The notes under the pieces are model-generated. The model was not told where the DNA came from. It was given only the letters and a program-made list of their open reading frames with translations, and did not search any database. Positions 19,690-29,093 of a stretch of DNA of 64,000 nt are shown piece after piece; positions within the stretch are counted from its first letter, which is position 1, and every line of letters begins with the position of its first letter. A program made the translations under genes and the position numbers. The stretch is from Microglena sp. YARC (taxonomy: Eukaryota > Chlorophyta > Chlorophyceae > Chlamydomonadales > Chlamydomonadaceae), in NCBI GenBank assembly GCA_022414725.1, contig CM039463.1, positions 76,102,930-76,166,929 on the forward strand, given 5' to 3'.

Positions 19690-20747
19690 ACAGTTGGTAC
19701 TATGTCAGGCGGGGGTAGGCCGGTTGCCGACTTGGGAGGCAGAGTCGGTTGCTGAGTCGGCACAGTGTCAGCCACAGTGGATGGTCCAGCACCATGAAGG
19801 TGTTCAGGTTCGGTGTCCGCACTGTTGCGGGTCATGCGTGGGGGCATGTCGGAGTCTGTTAAGTCGGAATGTGATAGATCTGTTAGGCAGATTAAAGAGA
19901 TCGGGGGAAGGCAGCAGGCCAGGAGTGGAATGGAAATCAGTCGGGGATATCACTATATCCGTCGGTGTGTGGAAGATGAATTTCACGAGGGCCTACTGGT
20001 GAAGTGAACAATTCGGCACCAGAGGAGTCACGAAGGCAAGGTGAACTAATTTGCGGCAGGAGAAAAATTACGAGGGCCAGATAAGCAAATTCGAGCTAGG
20101 AGATTCACGAGGGCGGTGTGAACAATTCGGCACGAGAGAATTCACTTACCAGTGTTGTCGGTGTTCACAGTTCTGTCTGTCAGGGACAGATTAGTGAACG
20201 GATTGGATGGGCCGGTGGATCGGTGTTGGGTGCCACGCAGTGCCGGTGGCGGTTTGGGTACTGTTCGCGCGCCTGTTCTTTTCAGACTGTCGGAGGTAAG
20301 GAAAAGAAAGGCCGGTTAATGACGGGATTGTCAGGGAGGGTCGGTGGTGTTCGGGAGCAGTAGTGTTTGAGAGGATCGGATGGTTGTGAACGGTACCTGC
20401 TCCAATAGTCTCATTCTGAGGAAATGAGCAGTAGAGATTTCGGGAAAGGTAGCCGGGCACGAGTGTCTGAGATTGTCGGGAGTACAGAGAGTGGCAGGTT
20501 GGGTAATCGGGCGTGTCTGTGGGGTCGTTCGGTTGCGGATTTGTGTCCTTGGGTGTAAGCAACAAGGAACTGGGGGGCGGGAATCGGTGCTAGCAGCATG
20601 CAGTGGCGTACACGGAATACACCTGGAGTAGTCGAAGGGTGAGCAAAAGCCGGACTCTTTGACGAAGCAAAAAAAACTGCAGGATGAATCGGATAATCGG
20701 TAGGGAGCCCCAGCTCCAAGGCTTTAACCTCGGCTCCAGAAACTACT
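19450..20747 (-). other. Putative gag region of the gypsy element
   Basis: Minus-strand frames are fragmentary and Pro/Thr-rich, such as MPPRMTRNSADTEPEHLHGAG at 19847 with a poly-Pro stretch encoded by the C run. TGTGAACAATTCGGCACGAG-like phrases repeat at 19990-20150. No nucleocapsid knuckle was found. The position between 5' LTR and protease is the only basis for the call. Confidence 0.4.
19657..19686. repeat. Poly-G homopolymer (30 nt)
   Basis: This uninterrupted run lies inside the gypsy element. Confidence 0.95.
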
Positions 20748-21111
20748 TGTAGATGTCGGCGTCGGTAGACGGGAATAATACTGAATAACTCCAGTTAGTC
20801 CTGGAGGGAGGATGTGATCCTCGTTAGACCAAAGAATACTCAGTGCGCGTAAACTGACCTCCAGGTTTCGGCTTCGGTTTATATACTAATCGGAATCGGA
20901 ATCGGTAGGTGGTCGGTAGTCGGTATGTGTGATGTGTGATGTGTGGTCGGTGCCAGTGGTGTGGTCGGTAGCCAGTATGTGTCAGCTGGTCGGTAGTCGG
21001 TGTGTGTGATGTGTAGCAATGTCGGTGCCAGCTGGTCGGTGGTCGGTGTGTGGTAGCTGGTCGGGAGTCGGTGGTCGGTCGTCTGTGTCGGTGGTCGGCC
21101 AGGCTACTACA
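20748..21111 (-). repeat. 5' LTR of the gypsy element
   Basis: It is the partner of 15214-15578 and is followed by the ATAGG duplication that rejoins the outer element. Confidence 0.93.
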
Positions 21112-21116
21112 ATAGG

Positions 21117-22010
21117 CGACAGTTGGAATTTAATCCAGCGACGTGGCCATCGGCGATCTGGAGGTGCCCCCCATCAGGCGTTCAGCCGGACAGTATCCGT
21201 CAGGTGTGGCCACGGAACAGGATGGGTGGCGTCGGGGGCGTTGACAGAGAGTGGTATTTGAGCGGCGGAGAGGGGGGGGGGGGGGGGAGGGGGGGGGGGG
21301 GGGGGGGGGATTTGAGAAAGCTGAAGGGTAGGAGTGGAATTCAATACGAGCTTCGTATTGAATTGAGTGGTGGTTGTGAAGCAACGGGAGGGTAGGAGAT
21401 TGGAGAAAGCGGTGGAAATTTGCGAAGCAACGGGTCTGGGAGGAAGTGGGGGCGGTCTGGAGATGGTGTACAGTCCATTACAGTCTTGGGACGCAGATGG
21501 AGGAGAATGAGGGAGGAGGAGGGTCTTGATGCCGTTTGTTCGGAGTGATGGATGGATGGGGATTACAAGGGGCGGGGCAGGGGAAGTGGGGATGGTGTGC
21601 TGGTGGGGCTCGGCGATCCAAAAGGATCCAGCGGAGTGGGAGTGGTGAACTTTGCCGGCCGGCAATGTTCGGCAACAGTAGCTTCTTGTTGAAAGTTGTG
21701 GTCGCAACACTTGATCGTCTGGGATCAATACAGCTCTGTGTGGGATCTCAGTGAGGGCATCGTCCTATACTCGCTTCATAGATTTCGGTGACTAGTGGTC
21801 GCTCTTGCTTGCTCCAGTCGTAGGACGCAGTGGCAGATCCAAGTATGTCTGGTAGGAAGCGGTAGGCGGAGCAGCGGGAAGTTGGATCCGCACAGGGAGT
21901 CCAGGTGCTTAAAAACTCGGGCCTTCGACTAGTCGATAGGGGAACTGATTCCTGAGTGTCGGAAATCAGTGGCTGTTCTTCGTTAGCGTCTATGGATGGC
22001 GCACATAACC
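21117..22010 (-). other. Leader of the outer element
   Basis: It is homologous, in inverted orientation, to the leader of the plus-strand relative (1887-2390). The primer-binding bases are at 21997-22010. A near-continuous G run occupies 21272-21309. Minus-strand reading frames are Pro/Ser-rich and not conserved. Confidence 0.75.
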
Positions 22011-22239
22011 TTTTAATGTTATTTCTTTACAACGGCATAGGCTCGATAGCGGAGAAGATGCTATTAAGCGCAACAGGCGCAATCATATAGAATAAGGATG
22101 TGCACTGCAAGGTACTGCAGTCACGTGCAGGCCACAGCTAGCCTGTGGCCTAGCGGCAGGCAACACGGGTCCCTGAGGAAGTAGGTACCGGTGTGCATTA
22201 TGCCAACTCAGAGACTGATATATAAATCAATAAATAACA
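22011..22239 (-). repeat. 5' LTR of the outer element
   Basis: It is homologous to 719-947 and to the LTRs of the plus-strand relative. The TTAAG duplication follows. Confidence 0.93.
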
Positions 22240-22248
22240 TTAAGAGCT

Positions 22249-22276
22249 GACCAAATTGACACAATGTAGTACCCTG
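22249..22276 (-). repeat. Right inverted terminus of the putative DNA transposon
   Basis: It is the inverted partner of 438-465 with 25 of 28 bases matching. It ends GTAGTACCCTG. A similar end occurs at 24719-24731. Confidence 0.6.
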
Positions 22277-22367
22277 GTTTCGCGCACCAGTGGCTGCACT
22301 GGCTCATCTTGGTCGACCTCAATGCCGACGAGGACAAATGCACTAGGCCGATCATGCATGTATGTTA

Positions 22368-22505
22368 CAGTCCAGGGGTAGGCCAACTAGGCTAAAGGGA
22401 CTTGCCCAACCGTATAGGAAGGGTTTAAAAAGAAGAAAAAACTGATGAACTGAACCCCAAACAATCGTTTGACCGACGGAGTTCTTGCTACAGTGATAAT
22501 ATAAT
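22368..22505 (-). repeat. Dispersed repeat family R1 (SINE-like), copy 1
   Basis: The consensus runs from a GGGGGCCCTGAGTT-like start through GGTTCAGTTCATCAGTG to GGGCAAGTCCCTTTAGCC, TATTTGG and a CTGTAAC end, often with AAC repeats after it. At least ten copies lie in this window, mostly in introns and in both orientations. The AAC-type tail suggests a SINE. Confidence 0.8.
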
Positions 22506-22679
22506 TCTACAATATAAGTAAATCATCATCTCAGCTGGGATGATAATTTAATTGTGCGATTATTATCGCATTTTTAATAAAATTGAATTAAGTATTTCCA
22601 TCTTTCAAAGGAATCGGGATTTCATGACCAGCTTCATACTGGAGTTTTTATCTACCGTCCCTTCTCCTGAAACTCCTGT

Positions 22680-23190
22680 TTGGCTGACTTGTCGATCGCT
22701 TGGTCTCCATACACGTTGAACTGCTACTGTCGGTTTGCTGCTGTCCCTTCTCCTGATCCTTCGATCGTGATCATGCTGCCCCTGCTGCAGCTGTCGGTGA
22801 AATTGAAATTGAAATTGAAATTGTTACATCCCTACCATCTGCAGCTGTCGGTCTTTACTCGTCCATCGTTCCACGATTCTGAATCCCCCCCCCCCCCCCC
22901 CCCTCCCTCCCTCCCCCCCCCCCCCCCCCCCCCCAGCCCCCCCCCTCCTTCTCTCTCCTTACAGGTCAACGTCTTTTCTGCTCTTGCTGCGGCTGCCACT
23001 CCTCCTGTCGCTGCTGCTGCTGTCGCTGCTGCCTCTCCTGCCAGAGCTCCTGCTGTGGCTGCAACTCCTTCTGCTGCTGCTGCCACTCCTGACAATCCCC
23101 CTGCTGCCAGAGGATGACCAACCCACTGAAGAGCCCGCTGGGGCTGAGCGTGGTGATGACGACGCAGACTTGCTGGGATGCAAGAACTGA
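22680..23190 (+). other. C-rich region with low-complexity open frames
   Basis: C-rich tracts at 22885-22945 give a poly-Pro frame. GCTGCTGCCACTCCT iterations at 22980-23110 follow, giving Ala-rich or Leu-rich frames. An acidic end (EDDQPTEEPAGAERGDDDADLL) could be an exon. No family is recognised and no splice context supports it. Confidence 0.3.
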
Positions 23191-23925
23191 CGCTTTTCCC
23201 CCCTAGGGAGGATGTGCTATGTGCAAGAGGTTGAGCACAGCTGCTGAGGGGCTGTCTGATGCATGGACTGATAGTGAAGAGGCTCGAGGAACTGGTTGTG
23301 TGACTGAGTCCCCTCATGCCTTGGTCGGGCAGATCTCTTTAGCTTATTTGACTACCACTGGATAAATAAATATTCTGATGATGAGAGGCGCATGGGCAGA
23401 CTAGGTAGTATGATGAGAAAGTTTAGAGTGAACACTGCCTAGCGAGAACTGTGTTTCTCTCCTATATTTTCCTTTTTTCTGCCGTAGACATGGTTTTTAC
23501 TGTCGAGACAAGGGCCAAGCCTATGATATTCTTGATGCACATGCACACAATTATTCATTTGAGTCTGGATTGAATTGAATCTGGTTTGAATTTTAATAAT
23601 GCAGGAAGGTACCATAACCTTGAACTTGGTTACATGAATATAGCCAGCAATTTGGCTTGCTGGGACCATATACAGGTCTGGCTAATAATCCCCAGCTAGT
23701 TTGAAACTCTTTCTATGATTGTTACATGGTTTATGGTCTGGTTGCTGAAAAATGTAACAAAAACATGTAAGCAAAAAGTAATTTGCCAAATGAATTCCAG
23801 GTCTGCACTTGAGACACTCAAATCCATTGACCCCTTTGCCAAGTTAGTTTTGCCATGGTTTTCTGAGACCCACTTTTGGGGGGAAAATGACTTTTGCCAA
23901 TACCTTATCTTGCCAATACTTAAGG
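23191..23925. other. Intergenic, repeats only
   Basis: A copy of family R6 (AACTTGGTTACAT...AGCCAGCAATTTGGCT) lies at 23615-23690. Nothing coding is recognised elsewhere in this stretch. Confidence 0.5.
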
Positions 23926-23929
23926 CGCG

Positions 23930-24275
23930 TACGGTACCAATTCAGGTTCAATGTTCATTTTCTCAAAAATATTTTTTCTATCTTCAGCGCACAACGGACA
24001 TTCTAATATGAAATGCATATCATCTTCGACTACTCTTCTACCGTCAACCATCATATCACAGTACCTGCAAATTCTACCAGAACGAGAGGTACTCCTTTCT
24101 GATTCGACATTTAAGTTGTGAGCTCGAAGACGCAGTCTTGCTATGCATGTAATATCATCCCTATTGTTGAATTAGTTAGTGTACGTTTAACTATGGTTTC
24201 TATCCTCTGACATCATCCAATACGCATACGTAATAGTTGTAATACCGATTCCTTGGATCAATTGATCAAACCCTT
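23930..24275 (-). mobile_element. LINE 3'-end fragment
   Basis: Read on the minus strand it matches the LINE at 59280-59500. It encodes the C-terminal Cys/His segment RICRYCDMMV...EDDMHFILECPLC, typical of the end of LINE reverse-transcriptase proteins. It is a 5'-truncated relic, and it retains the FILECPL motif that the copy near 59.5 kb has lost. Confidence 0.8.
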
Positions 24276-24882
24276 CAACCGACACCAATACGAATGGCAG
24301 GGGAGGGTCTGATGGAGGAGGCATGGAGCACCTATCAGGAATCGATGGAGGAGGAGAGGGAGCACTCTACTCGAGAAAGCAAAGCTAATTCTCGCAACAT
24401 TAGCTCAACTTTACAACCAACTCGATGCGTGCGTGCAAATTAATTAAGCAAGTTGCAAGCAGATGGTAATCGAGGGCAAACAAGGGACGCTTTCTTAATA
24501 GCTCAGGACCTCAGGTCAGTCCAGTTCAGCAGAGCACGAGGTATCACTCTATCTGATCTGGGGAAAGAGAGAAAGGGCAGAAAGCGCACAGTCAGTCAAA
24601 ATAGGAGAGCGCACAGGTAGTCAAAAACTGCCCGCTGCACGCAGTGGATGTTTAAAAAACTGCCTGTTTAGCGCAGTGGGGCTCCAAAACCCTGCCCGCT
24701 TTCGCCCAATCGCGCGCGATGTAGTACCCTGATAGCATATACCATTTATTAATATATGGATATATAGCATATAGCATTTATTTAGCATTTGCAATGCCTT
24801 AAAACTGGTTTCATTCCGTGCATCCATTGTGATACTTGATTACTACTGCCTACAAGATAGGCTGACCCATCAAAATCTACGA
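24276..24882. other. Intergenic, downstream of the YciO-like gene
   Basis: A GCGCAG-box repeat with a GTAGTACCCTG end (about 24615-24735), related to 438-713, is present here. The rest is AT-rich without a gene. Confidence 0.5.
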
Positions 24883-27604
24883 TCACTCAAAATCTCCAAA
24901 GACAGAGGGATCACCCTTTCCCACACGTGTCACTTCGGGCACTGATCCTGTCATGTCAACAACTGTTGAGCAAGTTGCGAAATGACGGCCCACATCTACA
25001 ATGAAATCAATCCCCTTGTTTTCATATAGTTCCAGCATGCTCCCAACGTCTGGAACTTCTGTTGTATCATCCATGTGCTCAGGTACATGGACACTTGTGC
25101 ACAGAAGGGGTCGACCCACTGCTTGAAGGATATCCTGCGGCCGTTGGTACAGAGGAAGCAATGTCATGGAAGTAACACTCAGGGGTGCACACTGCATGAA
25201 TTTATCAGGAAGCACACATAGATAGATAGGTGCAGCAACAGCGTTTTTCTTTTCAGGTAAAAGCAGCAGCTTCTAGGCAGCTCCCCTGACCGGTTATTCA
25301 GCCTAAGCTAATGCAACCCAGTGTGTCTGGAAGCTGGCTGAATCTGCTCTCCAGAACTCTCGATATCTTAGGGCTTTCCCCGGTGGCTGGTTCAGGGAGC
25401 TGTCTAGAAGCTGCTGTTTGTAGCTGAAAGTAAAACTATGCATTGCGATAGTAGAGTCTGGTCTCAGATGGAGCTTCCGTACATGTTAAGCTCGATAGGT
25501 CAAACAGGGTTTTTCTATTCGGCTTTTCTTAGCAGCTTCTAGGCAGCTCCCTGAGCCAGCCACCGGGATATATCCACGAATCCCAGCAGTCCTAGAAAGC
25601 TGATTACGACAGCTTCCAGGTGCACTAGGTTGCTTAAGATTTGGATGAACAGCCAGCCAGAGGAGCTGCCCAGAAGCTGCTACTCGTAGCTGAAAAGAAA
25701 AACGGCTAGGTCAAAACATATTGAAATTTACAACAGGCTAAATCTACACGCATCCCAACTTCTTGACGAAACTCTGTTTCCGCCCCAAATTCTTTAGATG
25801 GAGACTAGACTAGTTTATTACCATAATTTGACCCGGGACAATGGCCATATCATCAAGCTTTCACACCCCGGCAAACAGGTTACAAAAAAAACTGAGACGC
25901 GTGCAGCAGTTGCGCTGGAGCCCCCCCCCCCCCCCCCCCCCCCCCCACCACCACACACACCTGTTTGTGCTGCTGTCAAGAAGCCTAGTTAACCGTGACA
26001 CTAGAATAGCATGGCGCTTCGGGATTTGGTCACTCTTGATGCAACCAGTTTTTATAAAGCAAGCACAAGGGAGTGTCCAGAGTTACGTACCTGACAGATT
26101 GCACTATCCGGCATGCGAACGCCGACAGCCTTTCGATGAACCTTCTTCCCCTGCACACAAAAAATAATGTGACATATATTGGTCCTCTCGGGTGGTTGCA
26201 CAAAAGCATGCATCAAGCCAACACGGAAGGGCTTGTGTGTACTGAATGCTTCCTGTCATCTGGAAGAAGAAGGATACATAAGCCTCATATATTTTCTTTT
26301 CAGCTACCAGCAACAGCTTCTAGGCAGCTCCCCTGGCTTGCTACCCAGCTAAACCTGTAAACAACACAGTGCGTCTGAAAGCTGGCAAAATCATATTTTG
26401 AGTAACGTTAGAATTTTGGGGCTTAGCAAAGTGGCTGGCTTATGGAGCTGCCCAGAAGCTGCAGCTCGTAGGGGAAAAGGAAAGCTATGATACGCCTCTC
26501 ATTTATTACACAGCAAGCTCGTCAAGCCATAGGTTCAATCAAATACTGACCCAGAACACTGTGCACACAAAAATAGCCTGTACTTGCCTTCATGAAGTCC
26601 ACGCACTGACTGGGAAGGTTCTTGGTTGCAGGAAGAATGATCGTGTACTGCATGATGAGGGACAAGGAGCACCTCAGTGGCCGGCTTGATCAAACTTCAA
26701 GTGTCAGCGAAAGCTGAAGCATTTGAATATTTATCAAGGCATATCTAATATTTTTGATGCTGGTGTGCCATTTCAATGTCGTGTGATTTGGGATTAGCTC
26801 GGCTGACGTCTGATCACACCTCATACTTGGTTTTACGGTATGTTCCATCAAACAATCATGTGCCACTGGTGATTTCAGACCCATATTGTACTTACCGGCA
26901 CTGATCCTTTTAGAGGCTACACCTAGCAGCTTCTAGATAGCTCCCTTTCCGTGTCCCTGAGCCGAAACCCGAAGCTAGGTTTTGTGCCTGAAAGCAGATA
27001 TGACAAGCATTCCAATGCAGCTTCAAGAATTGGGTTTGACCTAGTGGGTGGCTATTGGACCTGGCGTGAAGCTGCCATGAGTAGTCAACAAATGAAACAG
27101 TGCTTACCGGTCCGGGAAGCAAACGGCGCATGACGTTGAACCAGTTTGGCTGCCCTGGTTCATTGGAAGCTGGGAAGCCAGCTGTGTAATGCTGAATCTC
27201 TTTGAAAGAATGGACCAAGATAGACAGAGGCTTCTTGGGGTCCAGGTCCTTAATGGTGTATAGCTTTATCACGGCATCCCTATTCTCCAAGTCGCAGACA
27301 ATGGCAGGAAGGGTGTCCGTAGGAATGATGCCAACCTAAACCATGCATGGAACACTGTTAACGGGACGCTGACGTGGAATGGGGGGTCGACTCGACCCAT
27401 CAGTCCATCACTTACCTTGCCATCTGCAATCAAGTCCACTACTGCACCAAGCCTCCACATGTCAGAGCCATCGAGCTCTATGGGGATAATTTGGGGACTT
27501 CCTCCTCGGGATTGGCTCTGCCTGCCATTCACTCGTTTCGTGCCCTTCGAAGCTGCAGCCTTAACTTGGCAGCTGCGGAGGCTTACATTCGGTGATAGGA
27601 TCAT
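24883..27604 (-). CDS. YciO-type YrdC/Sua5-family protein, five exons
   Basis: The exons on the minus strand are 27604-27416, 27335-27108, 26647-26588, 26150-26091 and 25134-24883. Each is a whole number of codons, giving 262 residues from ATG to TGA. Motifs are IIPTDTLPA (65-73), a KKPLSIL nucleotide-binding segment, LLPGP|YTIILPATK across intron 2, RKAVGVRMPDSAICQ, PLLCTSVHVP where TsaC proteins have S-x-N, then STVVDMTG and TRVGKGDP. The CTSVHVP form is characteristic of the YciO branch rather than true tRNA threonylcarbamoyl-AMP synthase. The first 35 residues are basic, Ser-rich and free of acids, a possible organelle transit peptide. Intron 3 has a GC donor (AAG|GCAAGT). Foldback repeats occupy introns 2, 3 and 4. 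The exact substrate of YciO proteins is not settled. Confidence 0.93.
25237..25436 (+). repeat. Foldback element F, copy 1
   Basis: This family has a left arm TTTTCTTTTCAGCTACAAGC followed by AGCAGCTTCTAGGCAGCTCC. The same sequence is inverted at the right end, and about 110 bases of spacer contain GGAAGCTG and GCTTAGG phrases. It is in intron 4 of the YciO-like gene. Confidence 0.85.
25508..25712 (+). repeat. Foldback element F, copy 2
   Basis: Both arms are preserved, with the right end GTAGCTGAAAAGAAAAAC. It lies 70 bp from copy 1 in the same intron. Confidence 0.85.
25921..25946. repeat. Poly-C homopolymer (26 nt)
   Basis: An uninterrupted C run is followed by ACCACCACACACAC, inside intron 4. 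Confidence 0.95.
26290..26487 (+). repeat. Foldback element F, copy 3
   Basis: Both arms are present in intron 3 of the YciO-like gene. Confidence 0.85.
26915..27100 (+). repeat. Foldback element F, partial copy
   Basis: A left arm AGCAGCTTCTAGATAGCTCCC and weak spacer similarity remain; the right arm is not clear. It is in intron 2. Confidence 0.5.
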
Positions 27605-28121
27605 TCTTCAATGCTTCATACTCGGCTGTGATAGGATCGGCGAAGATAGACGAAGATATGGGTCACCAAAGAGAGGGATTCCGGGAGCATCTAGCTGACG
27701 ACACGCGTGTCGACACGTCCATCTCAGTCCGACTTTCCAGGGTTCAGTAGCTAAGGGCTTTCCATGCAGAACGACAGTGTGCTGGTGTCGAAGCTGGACC
27801 CCGACCCCCCCCTCCCCACAGGACGTTGCCGTTGCGACTGAATATATCTAAGTTATCGTTTTAGGCAAGATGCGAACAGTGAAGGTGAACAATTAGCTGG
27901 GCGAGCTTGGCTCCAGTGAAACCAGCGGCGAAACGCTTCGTAACAGTAACAGTAACAGCGAAGTACAGTACGGGATGTTGTCACATTTCTGTCCGTCTCA
28001 ATGAGGCGAGGGCATGCCTTATGGACTCGCATGCGTGCTCTCCCGTGGACAAACTGAACTTCGTAGGCTCAAATAATGTCGTGGGCCTAGTTCGTACTCT
28101 TGGACACAGGCTACTCAATGT
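27605..28121. promoter_or_regulatory. Shared upstream region of two divergent genes
   Basis: The 517 bp between the start codons of the YciO-like gene (minus) and the channel gene (plus) must hold both 5' leaders and promoters. No TATA box stands out. On the minus strand a four-codon upstream frame (ATGAAGCATTGA) ends just before the YciO-like ATG. Repeats are scarce here compared with the introns, which fits a functional region. Confidence 0.5.
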
Positions 28122-28384
28122 ATGATGAATCGTGAAACTGCTTGGCGGGAACTTTATTCCCGAAGTAGGTCTGACATTGAGGTAGACTTTAGCCACCTGC
28201 GCGATACAAACAATTCTTCAATAGGAAACGCGTTGCTTATCGGTGGGCAAATCGAAGAGATTTCCGAGCCTGCTAGGCTTCGCGGCCAGCAAATGGCCCC
28301 TGCTTCGCCTGATGAATCTGGGCATGACGCTGGACCGGTCTCAGCCAGTGAACGAGTCGCTCAGGAGATCGAGAGACTGCAGAG
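28122..28384 (+). CDS. Probable first coding exon of the channel gene
   Basis: ATG 28122 opens 87 codons ending EIERLQ before an AG|GTGACT donor. The sequence is acidic, without a signal peptide. It lies at the right place opposite the YciO-like gene, but its join to later exons is not resolved. Confidence 0.5.
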
Positions 28385-29039
28385 GTGACTGTTTGCTTGC
28401 AACAGCAACATAACTAAGGAAATCCCCCCCCCCCCCCCCACCCCCCCCCGCCCCCCCCCACCCCCCCCACCCCCCCCCACCCCCCACACCCACACCCACC
28501 CACCCACCCACCCACCCACCCACCCACCCACACACCCAATTCCAAGATACAGGGTAACAAGGCATCCTTGTGCTCATGCAGATAAACATTTGTATTTCCT
28601 AGGTTGGGCCAATAATAACAGCAAAGCTCCTTGAGATACCCATATCAACCTACGCCATCATTAAGCATGTTATCGTTTTGTGACAGCAATTTTGAGGATA
28701 CATACTTTGCGCAATTTGGAGAGGTACACATTTCAGCATACATCCTTATTAGACTTAGCTAAGAGCAAATTGGGGTTTGCATGGCACAACAGGTGGTGTA
28801 TCGAATTCATAATGTTTGTACATTATTTCTGTCCGTAGAGGATTCCCCTTGATTTACAAATGTGCCGAGCAGCCTATCCCCCCCCCCCCCCCCCCCCACC
28901 ACCACCACACGATCACCCACACACCATGCAATTGTTTGACAGACTGACGAAGACTCTAGCAGCAGGAGCAAGCGCACATCATGCCTCTAGCACTGGAGCA
29001 TCCCCTCCATGGACACCAAGGACTACACATAGGTAAGAG

Positions 29040-29093
<54 letters not shown>

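Larger units (their letters stand above)
15214..21111 (-). mobile_element. Decayed Ty3/gypsy LTR retrotransposon
   Basis: The LTRs at 15214-15578 and 20748-21111 start TGTAG and end CTACA. They differ at about ten positions. The duplication ATAGG flanks them (15209-15213 and 21112-21116). Remnants of retropepsin and reverse transcriptase, plus fragments resembling integrase and RNase H, are spread over several frames on the minus strand. The plus strand is saturated with TCGG/TCGGT motifs and tandem arrays, giving very skewed composition. It is inserted in the leader region of the outer element. Confidence 0.95.
719..22239 (-). mobile_element. Outer LTR retrotransposon, split by three later insertions
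   Basis: LTRs of 229 bp lie at 719-947 and 22011-22239 and are flanked by the 5-bp duplication TTAAG (714-718 and 22240-22244). The element reads on the minus strand. With the three nested elements and one target-site copy each removed, about 4.3 kb remain, the size of its intact relative at 1659-6024. Its own sequence survives at 947-1658, 6025-7760, 14689-15213 and 21112-22010. It encodes a Gag-like protein only; no reverse transcriptase or integrase is visible. The LTRs differ at about 10 of 229 sites, the most of the four elements, so it is the oldest. Confidence 0.93.

Noticed and set aside
22984..23187. Leu-rich frame as a membrane protein
   Set aside because: It arises from GCTGCTGCCACTCCT iterations read in one frame; the other frames are equally open and no family fits.
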